The notes: a model not told the origin generated them from the letters alone. 19,472 nucleotides of DNA from an uncultured Faecalibacterium sp. (GCA_900765105.1 CAAFQM010000136.1:1-19472); one strand, 5' to 3'. Positions 1 to 9,626 are shown, counted from the stretch's first letter. A program made the numbers and translations.

Positions 1-1052
1 GTGACCACCAGTTGAAGCCACCGGCGCAGCGGAGGCACCCCTTCTATCGTAACCTCGCAGTCGTCGGATAATGGTAATAACATATATTTGGATTTGGGGC
101 ATGAAGCACACGGCAGCCCTTGTGCCACAAGAATTTCCCGCATCTTACGCTCGATTCGATGGCGGTTCATTTCTGAAACGCTACCGGCCTCATTTGAACC
201 AATGGGCGCCGCTGTGGTCAGGGCAGTTTCCTCCTGAAGCTCCAACTTGATGCCCAGGCTCATGGCAATCTCTTCCTTATCCACCACAATGTCAGAAATC
301 TGGAACATGGTGGATAGATAGTTCTGGAGATAGATCGTGGTGCCATGTGTGCCGGGGAAGGTTGCCAGTTGCAGATAGCCACGCTCAGCCATGCGCTTGA
401 GGTATCGGCCAGCGGTCGCCTTGGAGATACCCCATCGGGATGCCAGCTCCGCATAGCTGACCAGCGGACAGCCTGTACCATTGCGGAGATAAACCACAGG
501 CCCGACATCTGAGCCAAGGACTTGCGGATCGTTATAGACGGTGTTCAGCCACAGATCCAATACGGCGTCCATCTCCGAGCAGTGACCGGCGCTGACCAGC
601 TCTGTGGCCGTGGAGACAGGGAAGAAGAAAAAACCTGTATCCTTCTGACAGGGCGCATTGTAGTCGAGGATCGTGTTGTGACGCCGCCACCCGCGAATCT
701 TGAATTTGACCAGCTTACCATGTCCGAGAACAAGAAAACTGATAAGCCCTTTCTTTTGCAGTCCCTCCAAAGCGGCCAAGGTCTGGCGGCGGAAGCGTGT
801 GCGGAAATACCGGGACAATTCCTCCACAGACATGATCCATTCGCCGGGGTAGATGGTGTAACTAATGCCATCAATGCGCTTGTATGAGGTGCGGAAGTTG
901 GCATAGGAGCATAGCACGACAAAATAAAAAAGGCCGGAGCCTCCGCTCACGCGAATGCTCCGGTCTGCTATCAAGGCTTGCACGAACTGTCGGTAGATCC
1001 GGCATCGTGGATAATCTACGATCTGTTTGATCTCAAGTGTATATTCTGACAT
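1..1052 (-). CDS. Two-helix-turn-helix (winged-helix/MarR-like) protein, C-terminus off the window
   Basis: An open frame of 350 codons runs from an ATG at 1050-1052 off the left edge without a stop. The start has a strong ribosome binding site, GGAGG five bases upstream. Two helix-turn-helix-like segments are visible: residues about 74-105 (SVEELSRYFRTRF, then LEGLQKKGLISF) and about 199-228 (SYAELASRWGISKATAGRYLKRM). A CxxC pair near residue 315 (CASC) with a Cys at 332 could bind metal. I recall near-identical proteins, often labelled MarR-family, in mobile elements of gut Clostridia. A regulator or a replication-initiator-like role both fit, and I cannot choose between them. It is separated from asnS by an IS66 insertion and appears to have its own promoter. 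Confidence 0.8.
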   Translation of the reverse strand, partial: MSEYTLEIKQIVDYPRCRIYRQFVQALIADRSIRVSGGSGLFYFVVLCSYANFRTSYKRIDGISYTIYPGEWIMSVEELSRYFRTRFRRQTLAALEGLQKKGLISFLVLGHGKLVKFKIRGWRRHNTILDYNAPCQKDTGFFFFPVSTATELVSAGHCSEMDAVLDLWLNTVYNDPQVLGSDVGPVVYLRNGTGCPLVSYAELASRWGISKATAGRYLKRMAERGYLQLATFPGTHGTTIYLQNYLSTMFQISDIVVDKEEIAMSLGIKLELQEETALTTAAPIGSNEAGSVSEMNRHRIERKMREILVAQGLPCASCPKSKYMLLPLSDDCEVTIEGVPPLRRWLQLVV

Positions 1053-1370
1053 GGAAACCTCCAAAAAAATACTTCCATTCTCGATGGTTCTATGCTATAA
1101 TTCAAAATCGAACCAACTGATTTAGATTTTGACTCCTCTGTAAAACTGCTAACATTTTGCTAATTGCACTACGAAATACCAGCAGATATAGCGGAGTATC
1201 AACAATGTCGAATGAAGAAATTGCTCCCCTGAAGACTGTGTAATTCGGTGTACTACGAGAGTCGTGAAGGACTACGATTGACGACGTATAAGTTATAATC
1301 GTGACTCCTAAGCGGTAGGCCGCCAGTTAGAGTCTGGCCGGGGGTGCCAGCGCGCAGAGAGGCTTTTACC
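1053..1370. other. Non-coding interval with short hairpins upstream of the winged-helix gene
   Basis: No convincing gene is visible here. On the minus strand, just upstream of the winged-helix start, GGTTC and GAACC form an inverted repeat around 1087-1115 that overlaps an AT-rich promoter-like stretch, which could be an operator. Around 1252-1300 there are two ACTACGA direct repeats and an ACGATT/AATCGT inverted repeat. At 1322-1350 the order GCCAG - CTGGC - GCCAG, with 7-base spacers, lets the central arm pair with either side. The function is unknown; a leader RNA, an origin or a transfer-origin region are possibilities. Confidence 0.35.
1363..1370. repeat. IS66 target-site duplication, left copy
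   Basis: The 8-mer CTTTTACC lies directly outside the left end of the IS. The identical 8-mer lies directly outside the right end at 3969-3976. Eight bases is the duplication length typical of IS66-family insertions. Confidence 0.92.
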
Positions 1371-1400
1371 GTAAGCGTCAAACCTCCCCGCGTATAAAAG

Positions 1401-1436
1401 GCCGCCATCTCAGCTGCTGCTCAGCGAGACGGCGGT
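1401..1436 (-). terminator. Rho-independent terminator downstream of IS66 tnpC
   Basis: An 11-bp near-perfect stem (1401-1411 with 1426-1436) is followed on the minus strand by TTTTATA. It lies seven bases past the tnpC stop and inside the IS end. Confidence 0.7.
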
Positions 1437-1442
1437 CTTCTA

Positions 1443-3103
1443 TTATTGCGGCATATAGCATTCTTCCGGGGCATTTGCGGGAAGCAGCTTTTCACCCCAT
1501 GCTTCATCAGTTTCGCTCAGTTGCGGCGCGTTTTGCAAAACCCACAGCAGATAACGGTACGGATCTAAGCCGTTTTCCTTCGCCGTTTCCATCAGGCTGT
1601 AGATCACGGCGCTGGCCTGCTCACCACCGGTTGTATTGGCAAACAGCCAGTTCTTCCTGCCCATCACAAAGGGCTTAATGCTGCGCTCGGCACGGTTGTT
1701 GCTCAGCTCCAGACGGCCATCCTCCAGATACCTTGTCAGGTACAGCCACTGCTCCAACAGATAGTGAATGGCCTTGCCCAACGCGGATTTCGGCGCAGTT
1801 CTCGCCTGCATCTCATTTGCCTATGACAATAGCGCGTCTAAAACAGGCTTTGCCTGCTCCAGCCGCTTTTCATATCGTTCCTCCGGCGCCAGTTCCGCAA
1901 ACGCCTGCTCCAGCTTGAAAAGTCGGGAGCAATAGCATTCGCCAATCGCTGCCGGAGCGTCCTTCTGCATCTCCTTGGGCAGCGTTTGCAACGCCTCGTC
2001 AAATTTTCGCCGCGCGTGGGCCCAGCACCCAACCACCCGGATATGCGCAGGCAGCTTGTGGTAGCCCTGGTACCTATCTGCGTGCAGCCAGCCGTTGAAT
2101 CCTCGCAGGAAGGCCTCCGCATGCTCCGCTTTTCTTGTTGGCTGGTACTCATACAGCACAACCGCCTGTTTTGCGCAGCCGCTGGTGCGGTACAGCCACA
2201 TATAGGACTTGCTGGTGGAAGAACGTCCCGGTTCTTTCAGCACCTGCAAGGTCGTCTCGTCCGCGTGCAGCACCGACTCCCTGCAAAGCTGCTCTCGCAG
2301 CGTATCGTAGACCGGCTGCAGCCATTTCTCTGAGATGTTCAGCAGCCAGTTGGCCATTGTCTGCCGGGATAGCTTCAAGCCCTGGCGGTTAAACTCCTGT
2401 TCCAGACGGTACAGCGGCGAGTACATGACGAATTTCTGTGCTGCCAGATACGCCACACTGCCTCCGCAGAGGCAAAGCTGCCGGGCAGCAGCGCAGGCTC
2501 TTTCGCTGTCTTTACAATGTTGGCTTCACCGGTCTCCTGCTCGCAATTCTTGCAGGCATAGGTGTAGTATATGTCCTCACGAACCCAGAACTCAGCCGGC
2601 TTCATCATTAAGCTACGGCGGACTTCCTTGCCGATCTCCACCAATTTGCTGCCACAGGCAGAACAAGTCAGTTCGTTCTCCGACAGGCGGTGCTCCACTA
2701 CCTCGGTGGGAGTACCCTCTGGAACGACAGCCAGCACATTGCCGGACTGCCGTTTGCGCTCGTGTGCCTTCACGGCGATCTGCTTCTCCGCGGCGGCCTT
2801 TGTGCCAAAGGCGTAGGCCTCCAGCTCATTGTAGGTCAGGCTCAGCTGGTCCATGACCATCTGCTCTGCCTGTTCCGAGGATCGACCGAACAGCTTTTTC
2901 CTGGACAGCTTCAGCTGCTTCAGCAGCCACTCATTTTGCAGTGTCAGGCTGGTAATGACCTGCGCCTGTTCCTGTTCACGGGCGGCAAACTTTGCTTCCA
3001 GCTTTGCGTTCCGTGCTTTTTCCTGCTGCAAACGCTCATATTCCGCACGGGAAATGGTCACCATTTCTTCCGTGTTGCTTGTCTGAATTTCTCTGCTTTC
3101 CAT
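1443..3103 (-). pseudogene. tnpC: IS66 transposase TnpC, broken by a frameshift and an amber stop
   Basis: TnpC is the DDE transposase of IS66 elements. The start chosen is the ATG at 3103, giving MESREIQ. The N-terminal part has a coiled-coil/leucine-rich segment, the KLFGRSSE motif and a CxxC zinc-binding motif (CSACG). At about 2457-2462 the sequence appears to carry two extra bases (GTGTGGCG where the family pattern EAVAY/EAVAH expects GTGGCG), which shifts the frame. The protein resumes as AYLAAQKFVMYSPLYR. The same frame then meets TAG at about 1821-1823, after VLDALLS, where a Trp codon is the likely ancestor. It continues in frame to the normal C-terminus (NNRAERSIKPFV ... EECYMPQ) at 1443. 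Two independent lesions argue for a real pseudogene rather than a single sequencing error. Confidence 0.9.
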
Positions 3104-3172
3104 GAGAAAATTATACCACAAAACAGCGAGAAAAGCCAGCGTTTTCAATGGGTTTCAGCCACTTTTCTCTGC

Positions 3173-3529
3173 TCAGACTGCGCTCAATCCTGTCACCGGA
3201 CGGTGGGCTTTCGGCTGCTCGATTTGCAGTCCCTCCATGAGCCAGCGGTACTGCTGCGGCGTTAAAGTTTTCACCTCAGATTCTGAGCGCGGCCATTGAT
3301 ACGCGCCCTGTTCCAGTCGCTTGTACAGCAGGATGAAGCCATCTTTTTCCCAGTACAAGCCCTTGATACGGTCTCACCGCCGTCCGCAGGACAAAAACAG
3401 CGTGTTGGTAAATGGATCCAGTTCAAACTGTTGCTGGACCAGCCGCGCCAGGCCATCTATGCCTTTACGCAGATCTGTGTAGCCGCAGGCGATGTAGACT
3501 TGATCTGCACCAGTGAAGTCGTTCAGCAT
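3173..3529 (-). pseudogene. tnpB: IS66 accessory protein TnpB with an in-frame TGA
   Basis: TnpB is the conserved accessory protein IS66 elements need for transposition. The ATG at 3529 overlaps the end of tnpA (ATGCTGA), the usual coupled arrangement. The frame reads MLNDFTGADQVYIACGYTDL (YIACGYTDLRKGIDGLA is the family hallmark) and then, after CGRR, meets TGA at about 3374-3376. The frame continues with DRIKGLYWEKDGFILLYKRL to the natural end (HRPVTGLSAV) at 3173. A CGA-to-TGA change is the simplest cause. Total length without the stop would be about 118 residues, which is normal for the family. Confidence 0.88.
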
Positions 3530-3870
3530 AGGCGCAGAAGCTCCACCAGCATTTTCAGCTGTTCCGCATCGCATCCCGGGTAAATGTCCAGACTGGCCTT
3601 CCCAATATGCAGTGTGGCGCAACATTCCGCAACGTTGCATGATACCTGTTTCGGCGCCGGTAACTCCGCAAAGGTCACAGCCGTTGATGACGGTGCTCCG
3701 TTTTTCCGTACGCCTGTCAACAGTTCACGTTCCCAACGGTAATAGGTGGCTGTCGTAACACCCCGCTGCCGGCACCATTCACTTACAGAGAGACCGCTGC
3801 CTCTGCATTCCTGTATAGACATGCTCCATTCCTGCTTCTTGGCTTCATGTTTCAGTTCATTACTCGTCAT
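3523..3870 (-). CDS. tnpA: IS66 accessory protein TnpA
   Basis: This is a 115-residue protein with a helix-turn-helix in its N-terminal half (SIQECRGSGLSVSEWCRQRG, then VTTATYYRWERELL), as expected for the IS66 TnpA/OrfA protein. It is first in the IS gene order and overlaps tnpB by seven bases (the ATG of tnpB lies in ..CTATGCTGA), which suggests translational coupling. It is the only one of the three IS genes that is intact here. Its exact role in transposition is not well defined; it is usually described as an accessory DNA-binding protein. Confidence 0.88.
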   Translation of the reverse strand: MTSNELKHEAKKQEWSMSIQECRGSGLSVSEWCRQRGVTTATYYRWERELLTGVRKNGAPSSTAVTFAELPAPKQVSCNVAECCATLHIGKASLDIYPGCDAEQLKMLVELLRLC

Positions 3871-3891
3871 TTACTTCACACCCTGAACGTT

Positions 3892-3927
3892 ATAGTGGTG
3901 GAAAGTTTCACAACTCCCCACCACTAT
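3892..3927. repeat. Perfect 10-bp inverted repeat in the IS66 leader
   Basis: ATAGTGGTGG at 3892-3901 pairs with CCACCACTAT at 3918-3927 across a 16-base loop. It sits between the IS right end and tnpA, where it could limit read-through into tnpA or be a transposase-binding site. Confidence 0.55.
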
Positions 3928-3968
3928 TGTCCCATGTGTGTCCAGCCGCTGTCTGCTTTGACGGTTAC

Positions 3969-3976
3969 CTTTTACC
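3969..3976. repeat. IS66 target-site duplication, right copy
   Basis: CTTTTACC directly follows the right IS end and is identical to 1363-1370. Confidence 0.92.
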
Positions 3977-4003
3977 CCCCCTGCGCGCCGTTTTATCACA
4001 GAA

Positions 4004-4030
4004 AAAAGAGCACCCTATGGGTGCTCTTTT
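4004..4030 (-). terminator. Intrinsic terminator of asnS
   Basis: A perfect 12-bp stem (AAAAGAGCACCC with GGGTGCTCTTTT) with a 3-base loop lies just after the asnS stop, with a run of T on the minus strand. The A/T tracts on both sides could also let it work in the other direction. Confidence 0.9.
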
Positions 4031-4039
4031 GGCTTTCGC

Positions 4040-5434
<1,395 letters not shown>

Positions 5435-5498
5435 ATCATTCTCACCTTTTCTATGTTCTTCTGCGTTGCATTCCGCAGCCGTTTTGACAGTACATAGT

Positions 5499-5527
5499 AT
5501 TATAAACCAAACCGCCTGGATTTACAA
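5499..5527 (-). promoter_or_regulatory. asnS promoter
   Basis: On the minus strand, TTGTAA (5522-5527) and a perfect TATAAT (5499-5504) are separated by 17 bases. This gives a leader of roughly 55-60 bases before the asnS start, too short for a T-box riboswitch. Confidence 0.75.
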
Positions 5528-5617
5528 GGCCGACTTTTGACCTGCAGACGCCGTCCATAAAAAGGAAAGACACCCCAAGGGCGACTCCTCATAAGGACAT
5601 CTTGAAAACACCAGATT

Positions 5618-5632
5618 AAACCGATTGAGAGA
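5618..5632 (+). repeat. 15-bp sequence repeated in inverse near the recombinase
   Basis: AAACCGATTGAGAGA here reappears as its exact reverse complement at 17556-17570, just upstream of the serine recombinase. It lies in the gap between vanT and asnS. It could be shared terminator sequence or the trace of a rearranged element end. Confidence 0.6.
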
Positions 5633-5649
5633 ATCTCTTGGTGTCGACC

Positions 5650-5701
5650 AAACGGGAATAGCCATCAACCATTTCATCGTGGTTGGTGGCTATTCCTGTT
5701 T
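5650..5701 (-). terminator. Long hairpin downstream of vanT, probable bidirectional terminator
   Basis: Two 22-base arms (5650-5671 and 5680-5701; 20 of 22 pair) enclose an 8-base loop. The arms start AAAC and end GTTT, so A and T tracts face both ways. It lies about 60 bases past the vanT stop and is the likely end of the van transcript. The T tract is short, so termination strength is uncertain. Confidence 0.6.
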
Positions 5702-5759
5702 AAAGGTATATTCATGTTGAAATCCGAACCGGAATCTTTGTAAAATTCCCTACCGCTCT

Positions 5760-7841
5760 TTAACCAGAAACAATGGGTAACCGCATGCCTAACCGGGAGA
5801 GCAGTTCGTTGGTAATCGTCCCACAGCATGCAGCCAGTTCCTCTGCCCGAATCACCTGACCGCCATCCCGGCCGATAATAGTCACTGTATCGCCAGGAGC
5901 GACCTCCGAAAGATCGCTGACGTCCACCAGCAACTGGTCCATGCACATCCACCCCACCATAGGACAACGCCGGCCCTGAATCAGCACCTGGCCGCCCCGC
6001 TGAGGCAGATCCCGGGGCAGACCGTCCGCGTAGCCGATGGTGACCACCGCCAGTTTGGTTTCTTGCTCTGCCTGAAAGACCCGCCCGTACCCGGCGCTCT
6101 CTCCGGCTTGCACAGTGCGGATACTGGCCACTCTGGCCCGGAGAGACAGAACCGGCCGCAGGTCAAGGCTTCGCTGAACAGGCGCATCATCGCTTCGAAC
6201 TCCATAGAGTGCGATTCCAGCCCGGACATAGTCACAGGGCTGAGCTGGGAGGTTCCAAAGTCCATAGCTGGACTGGATATGAACTTTGCCGGGATCATAT
6301 CCGGCAGTTCGGAGCCAGGCCACCGTATCATAGAACAAGGTCAGCTGCTCCTGGGTGTAGGCAACATCTTCGGCTTCCAGGCTGTCCGAGACGTATAGAT
6401 GAGAAAAGACACCGTCCACTACCAGGTTTGGAAGCCGGAATGCCTCCAGGATCTCCTTCCGGTTTTCCGCCAGGATGCCCAGCCGGTGCATCCCCGTGTC
6501 CAGGGCCAGATGGACATGGACACGCCGCCCTCTGGCTGCCAAGGCCCGCCCGTGGTCAATATCCGCCACCGTCTGGGTCAGATGCCATCGTGTCAAGAGC
6601 GGAGCTTCCTCCGGGGAGGTATAACCTAAGATCAAGATCGTCCCCCGGATGCCCGCCTTTCGCAGAGCAATCCCCTCGGCCAGGCAGGCCACGGCAAAGG
6701 CCCGGACGCCCGCTCGCTGTAAGGTGCGGGCGGTCACTGCCCCGCCGTGACCGTAGGCCTCCGCCTTTACCACCGCCATCAGCTCTGTCCCCGGGGCCAA
6801 TGTGTTCCGCAGCACCTGGGCGTTGTGCCCAAGGGCCGCCAGATCCACCTCCCGCCAGGCCCGAGCGGTGGGGCTGGGCTTCTTTTGAAGCCTCAGCAGG
6901 CAAGGGGCGGAGAGCAGCGCACTGAGCGCCAGCACCACAATAAAATGGAGAACACTGTTTTCAATGAGCATTTCTCCCAGTCCCAGTAGCTTTGCCGCTC
7001 CCCGGACCAGTACGATGCAGAGGGGATGGAGCACATACATGGCTGTGGAAAATTCCCGGACTTTCCTGGACTCGCCCTTGTTTCCGCCCAGCAACAGAGA
7101 AAAAAGGCATACTATGCACAGGGGGAGGGCGAGGTACATGCTGTCGTGGCGCTGGACATCCATGCGATGGAGCCACAGCCCCTCGGCGCTCATGGCTGCC
7201 AGAGAGAGGAAGAAGCCCGCCAGAGACAGCTTTTGGTTCCACCGCCTTCCGGCGGCCCCAAGCAGAAGGAACAGTGGCGCGAAGAACAGGCCATTGCGGG
7301 TATAGCCGCACAGTGTAAAAATGCCGTCGTAAAGGGTCCGAAGCAGCGGGATCTGGGAAACCAGTCCATAGTAACTGTCCCCGCCCAGACCGATGAGATA
7401 GAGTAGCGCCGCCACAGGCAGAGCCACCCGCAGGCCCAGCCGGCTGAGCCACCGGGCGATGACGATGCCCAGAATGGTCGCCGGGAAATACCACAGGTGG
7501 TAGAAGGTGCCGTCCACCAGCAGTTTCCGCAAAACATCCGCCGGACCGGTGAAGCTGCCGGCATAGAGATTCACTGGCAGATACAAAAGGATGCAGACGC
7601 CGTAGAGCAGGCAGAGCTTTTTCAGCTGCCGCCCCACACCAGCCCAGTGATTCCGGCTCAGAAAGTACCCAGTGGTCATCAGAAAGAACGGGACTGCCAC
7701 CCGGGCCAGTACCCGGGTAAGCCAGAAATCAGCCATGGCAGACACATCCGCCAGGGGCGAGGTGTGGTTCATCACCACCAGCAGGACTGCCGCCAGACGA
7801 AAGAGGTCCAAAGTCGGGACGGTTTTCTTAGCCGTTCTCAT
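5760..7841 (-). CDS. vanT: VanT-type membrane serine racemase (acyltransferase-like membrane domain fused to racemase)
   Basis: VanT converts L-Ser to D-Ser, the substrate of the D-Ala-D-Ser ligase. The 693-residue protein has two parts. Residues about 1-315 form a multi-pass membrane domain of the acyltransferase-3 type (start LDLFRLAAVLLVVMNH), thought to take up or channel L-Ser. Residues about 328-693 are an alanine-racemase-fold, PLP-dependent domain with the PLP lysine at K359 (AVVKAEAYGHGG), the catalytic-Tyr region near Y585 (SAGYGRVF), GYADGLPR and WMCMDQLLVDV. At N678 (GTITNELLSRLG) there is Asn where alanine racemases usually have Tyr; this matches the residue I recall as typical of VanT serine racemases. 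The ATG at 7841 has GGGGGG six bases upstream and overlaps the vanXY end by 14 bases. It is the last gene of the cluster. Confidence 0.95.
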   Translation of the reverse strand: MRTAKKTVPTLDLFRLAAVLLVVMNHTSPLADVSAMADFWLTRVLARVAVPFFLMTTGYFLSRNHWAGVGRQLKKLCLLYGVCILLYLPVNLYAGSFTGPADVLRKLLVDGTFYHLWYFPATILGIVIARWLSRLGLRVALPVAALLYLIGLGGDSYYGLVSQIPLLRTLYDGIFTLCGYTRNGLFFAPLFLLLGAAGRRWNQKLSLAGFFLSLAAMSAEGLWLHRMDVQRHDSMYLALPLCIVCLFSLLLGGNKGESRKVREFSTAMYVLHPLCIVLVRGAAKLLGLGEMLIENSVLHFIVVLALSALLSAPCLLRLQKKPSPTARAWREVDLAALGHNAQVLRNTLAPGTELMAVVKAEAYGHGGAVTARTLQRAGVRAFAVACLAEGIALRKAGIRGTILILGYTSPEEAPLLTRWHLTQTVADIDHGRALAARGRRVHVHLALDTGMHRLGILAENRKEILEAFRLPNLVVDGVFSHLYVSDSLEAEDVAYTQEQLTLFYDTVAWLRTAGYDPGKVHIQSSYGLWNLPAQPCDYVRAGIALYGVRSDDAPVQRSLDLRPVLSLRARVASIRTVQAGESAGYGRVFQAEQETKLAVVTIGYADGLPRDLPQRGGQVLIQGRRCPMVGWMCMDQLLVDVSDLSEVAPGDTVTIIGRDGGQVIRAEELAACCGTITNELLSRLGMRLPIVSG

Positions 7842-8580
7842 GGGTATCCCCCCACCATGTCAGGATAAATCCCTCCACATTGTCGCCGGATATCTGGCAG
7901 CAGCCCTCCGGCACTTCCACCTCTGTGACGGCTCCGGCGGCGGGCACATAGAACACCTGGGCCATGCGGCCGTTTTCCAGAGCGACGCTCCGGGGACCCT
8001 GCCGCAAAAAGTCCCGGTACTCCTCCAGACACAGCCCGTTGGTTTCCATCAGCTGGGCGTGGGGCGCCCCCACATAGCGGAAGTGCCACGGCTCAGCCGA
8101 GATCCCGGTGACTTCCTCCTTGCCCCGCTGGTAGCGTTCGATAAAGCCGTACCGGGCCGCCAGACGCCTAAATCTTCCGCAGACGCCGTCATAGGGAAAG
8201 GCAGGCCGGATGAAGTCGATGTATCCGGCAGCCTTTCCCAGGTCGATGGCGAGGCCGGTCTGATGCTCACTGCATCCTGGAAGGGCCACATACTGGCGGG
8301 TAAATGTCTCCCCATGCTCCGCCATGGAGTCGTCCCAGATCCGCTGCTGTTCCTGCTGGCTCCGCCAGCCGGACACCGGCACGATCTCCCGCTGTCCCCC
8401 CGCCTTTTGGATACAGGCAGACAGTAGCTGCCGTGCCCGGCTTTCAAGAAGAATGTCGGGGTGGTGCGGGTCCACCGAGGTCAGCGCAGATCGCTCTTTT
8501 TTATGCAGGGGATGCGCCCGGTTGACCAGGACCAGCGGCCCCTGAAAAATCTGCTCCCGGGGAATCGACACGATTCTCAT
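7828..8580 (-). CDS. vanXY: VanXY-type D,D-peptidase (dipeptidase/carboxypeptidase)
   Basis: This zinc peptidase destroys vancomycin-sensitive precursors by cleaving D-Ala-D-Ala and the terminal D-Ala of pentapeptides, leaving D-Ala-D-Ser products in place. The 250-residue product has the VanY/VanX metal motifs: SEHQTGLAIDL with zinc ligands H106 and D113, and EPWHFRYV with catalytic E163 and ligand H166. SGWRSQQEQQRIW near residue 70 is also typical. I see no signal peptide or membrane anchor, as expected for cytoplasmic VanXY and unlike membrane-anchored VanY. Its ATG overlaps the ligase stop (ATGA), and its end overlaps vanT, so all three are translationally coupled. A plain D,D-carboxypeptidase label is the alternative, but length and position favour VanXY. 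Confidence 0.92.
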   Translation of the reverse strand: MRIVSIPREQIFQGPLVLVNRAHPLHKKERSALTSVDPHHPDILLESRARQLLSACIQKAGGQREIVPVSGWRSQQEQQRIWDDSMAEHGETFTRQYVALPGCSEHQTGLAIDLGKAAGYIDFIRPAFPYDGVCGRFRRLAARYGFIERYQRGKEEVTGISAEPWHFRYVGAPHAQLMETNGLCLEEYRDFLRQGPRSVALENGRMAQVFYVPAAGAVTEVEVPEGCCQISGDNVEGFILTWWGDTHENG

Positions 8581-9617
8581 CCCGCCACCCCCAACTCGAT
8601 CAGGCGGGTCACCAGCTCCCCAAAGGAAATGCCGATGCCCTGCATCATGCTGGGGTAGCGGCTGTGGGCGGTGAAGCCGGGGATGGTGTTGACCTCATTG
8701 AAGACGATCTCCCCATCCGGGGTGAGGAACAGATCCACCCGGGCGAATACCCGGCAGTCCAGGGCACGGTAAATGGTTTTTGCCGCTGTCTGGATCTCTG
8801 CCGCCTTCTCCGGCGGGATGCGGGCGGGACAGTGGATGGCGGAGGTCTTTAAGGTGTACTTCTCCTCATAGTTGAAAAAGCCCTCCGACAGCGCAATCTC
8901 GTCCACCAGACCCACGGTCAGTTCCTCGTTGCCCATGACCGCGCAGCCCACCTCAAAGCCGGGGATCGTCTCCTCCAGGATCACGGCGCTGTCGTGGCGG
9001 AAGGCCTCCTCCATGGCGGCGGGCAGCTCTTCCGGCCCGGAGACTTTGGTGATACCGAAGGAGGAACCGGCCCGGACCGGCTTGACAAACACCGGGTATC
9101 CCAGTTCCTCCGCTGCCTGGGCGATCCGGCTGAAATCATCGCTGGAATGAAAGACGTGGCTCCGGGGGACCCGGATGCCGGCCAGGGCCGCCAGCTGGTG
9201 GGCCCGGTCCTTGTCCATGCACAAGGCGCTGGACAATGTCCCGCAGCCGATGACCGGGACCCCGGCCAGTTCAAAGAGTCCCTGTACCGTACCGTCCTCG
9301 CCGTTCTTGCCGTGGAGGACTGGGAATACCGCGTCAAAGAGGAGACGGCGGCCGGAGCCGTCCAGCAGTAGTAAAGCGTGGGCCTCCCGTTCCACCAGCG
9401 GGGTGCAGGGGATACAGTCTGCCGCCTGCTGCCAAGTACCGTCCTCCAGCCGGGAGAGGTCGCCGGTATAGCAGAGCCACTGCCCCTCCCGTGTGATGCC
9501 CACAGCCAAAGGAGTATAGCGGGCGGGGTCCATGTGGGACAGCACCGCATAGGCGGAATGGAGAGAAACTTCGTACTCCGTGGAGCATCCGCCGAAGAGA
9601 ACGAGAATGGTTTTCAT
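8577..9617 (-). CDS. vanG: D-alanine--D-serine ligase, VanG type
   Basis: The ligase joins D-Ala to D-Ser with ATP, giving precursors to which vancomycin binds weakly. The start chosen is the ATG at 9617, with AGGAGG nine bases upstream; an upstream TTG in frame lies before this site and is less likely. This gives 346 residues, close to VanG (about 349). The ATP-grasp motifs are present: FGGCSTEYEVSLHSA near the N-terminus, HGKNGEDG (102-109), KPVRAGSSFGITK (179-191), the omega-loop EKYTLKTS (252-259) and NEVNTIPGFT (307-316). EKYTLK is the D-Ser-type loop I associate with VanG, and many stretches match remembered VanG sequence (SSALCMDKDRAH, GFEVGCAV). No vanY or vanW lies between vanS and this gene, unlike the enterococcal vanG operon. 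Subtype naming would need alignment. Confidence 0.93.
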   Translation of the reverse strand: MKTILVLFGGCSTEYEVSLHSAYAVLSHMDPARYTPLAVGITREGQWLCYTGDLSRLEDGTWQQAADCIPCTPLVEREAHALLLLDGSGRRLLFDAVFPVLHGKNGEDGTVQGLFELAGVPVIGCGTLSSALCMDKDRAHQLAALAGIRVPRSHVFHSSDDFSRIAQAAEELGYPVFVKPVRAGSSFGITKVSGPEELPAAMEEAFRHDSAVILEETIPGFEVGCAVMGNEELTVGLVDEIALSEGFFNYEEKYTLKTSAIHCPARIPPEKAAEIQTAAKTIYRALDCRVFARVDLFLTPDGEIVFNEVNTIPGFTAHSRYPSMMQGIGISFGELVTRLIELGVAG

Positions 9618-9626
9618 GGGATAAGA

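Larger units (their letters stand above)
1371..3968 (-). mobile_element. IS66-family insertion sequence, complete ends, inactivated genes
   Basis: The element is 2598 bp. Its left end begins GTAAGCGTCAAA and its right end, read inward on the minus strand, begins GTAACCGTCAAA; 11 of the first 12 bases match. Perfect 8-bp duplications flank it. Inside, on the minus strand, are the three canonical IS66 genes in order tnpA, tnpB and tnpC. TnpB and TnpC both carry disabling lesions, so this copy should not transpose without helper proteins. It sits in the intergenic space between the winged-helix gene and the asnS terminator and breaks neither gene. Confidence 0.93.

Noticed and set aside
545..922. 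125-codon minus-strand ORF in the left region
   Set aside because: It overlaps the winged-helix gene in another frame; the longer frame has a strong ribosome binding site and HTH motifs, while this one is a low-complexity shadow.
5435..5498. T-box riboswitch upstream of asnS
   Set aside because: The promoter leaves a leader of only about 55-60 bases, too short for a T-box, and no specifier or antiterminator pattern is visible.
5674..5967. 97-codon minus-strand ORF spanning the vanT end and the downstream hairpin
   Set aside because: It overlaps vanT out of frame and runs into the terminator hairpin; the product has no domain features.
6209..6925. 238-codon plus-strand ORF opposite vanT
   Set aside because: It is Pro/Arg/Ser-rich, as expected for the complement of a GC-rich gene; vanT on the other strand has full catalytic motifs.
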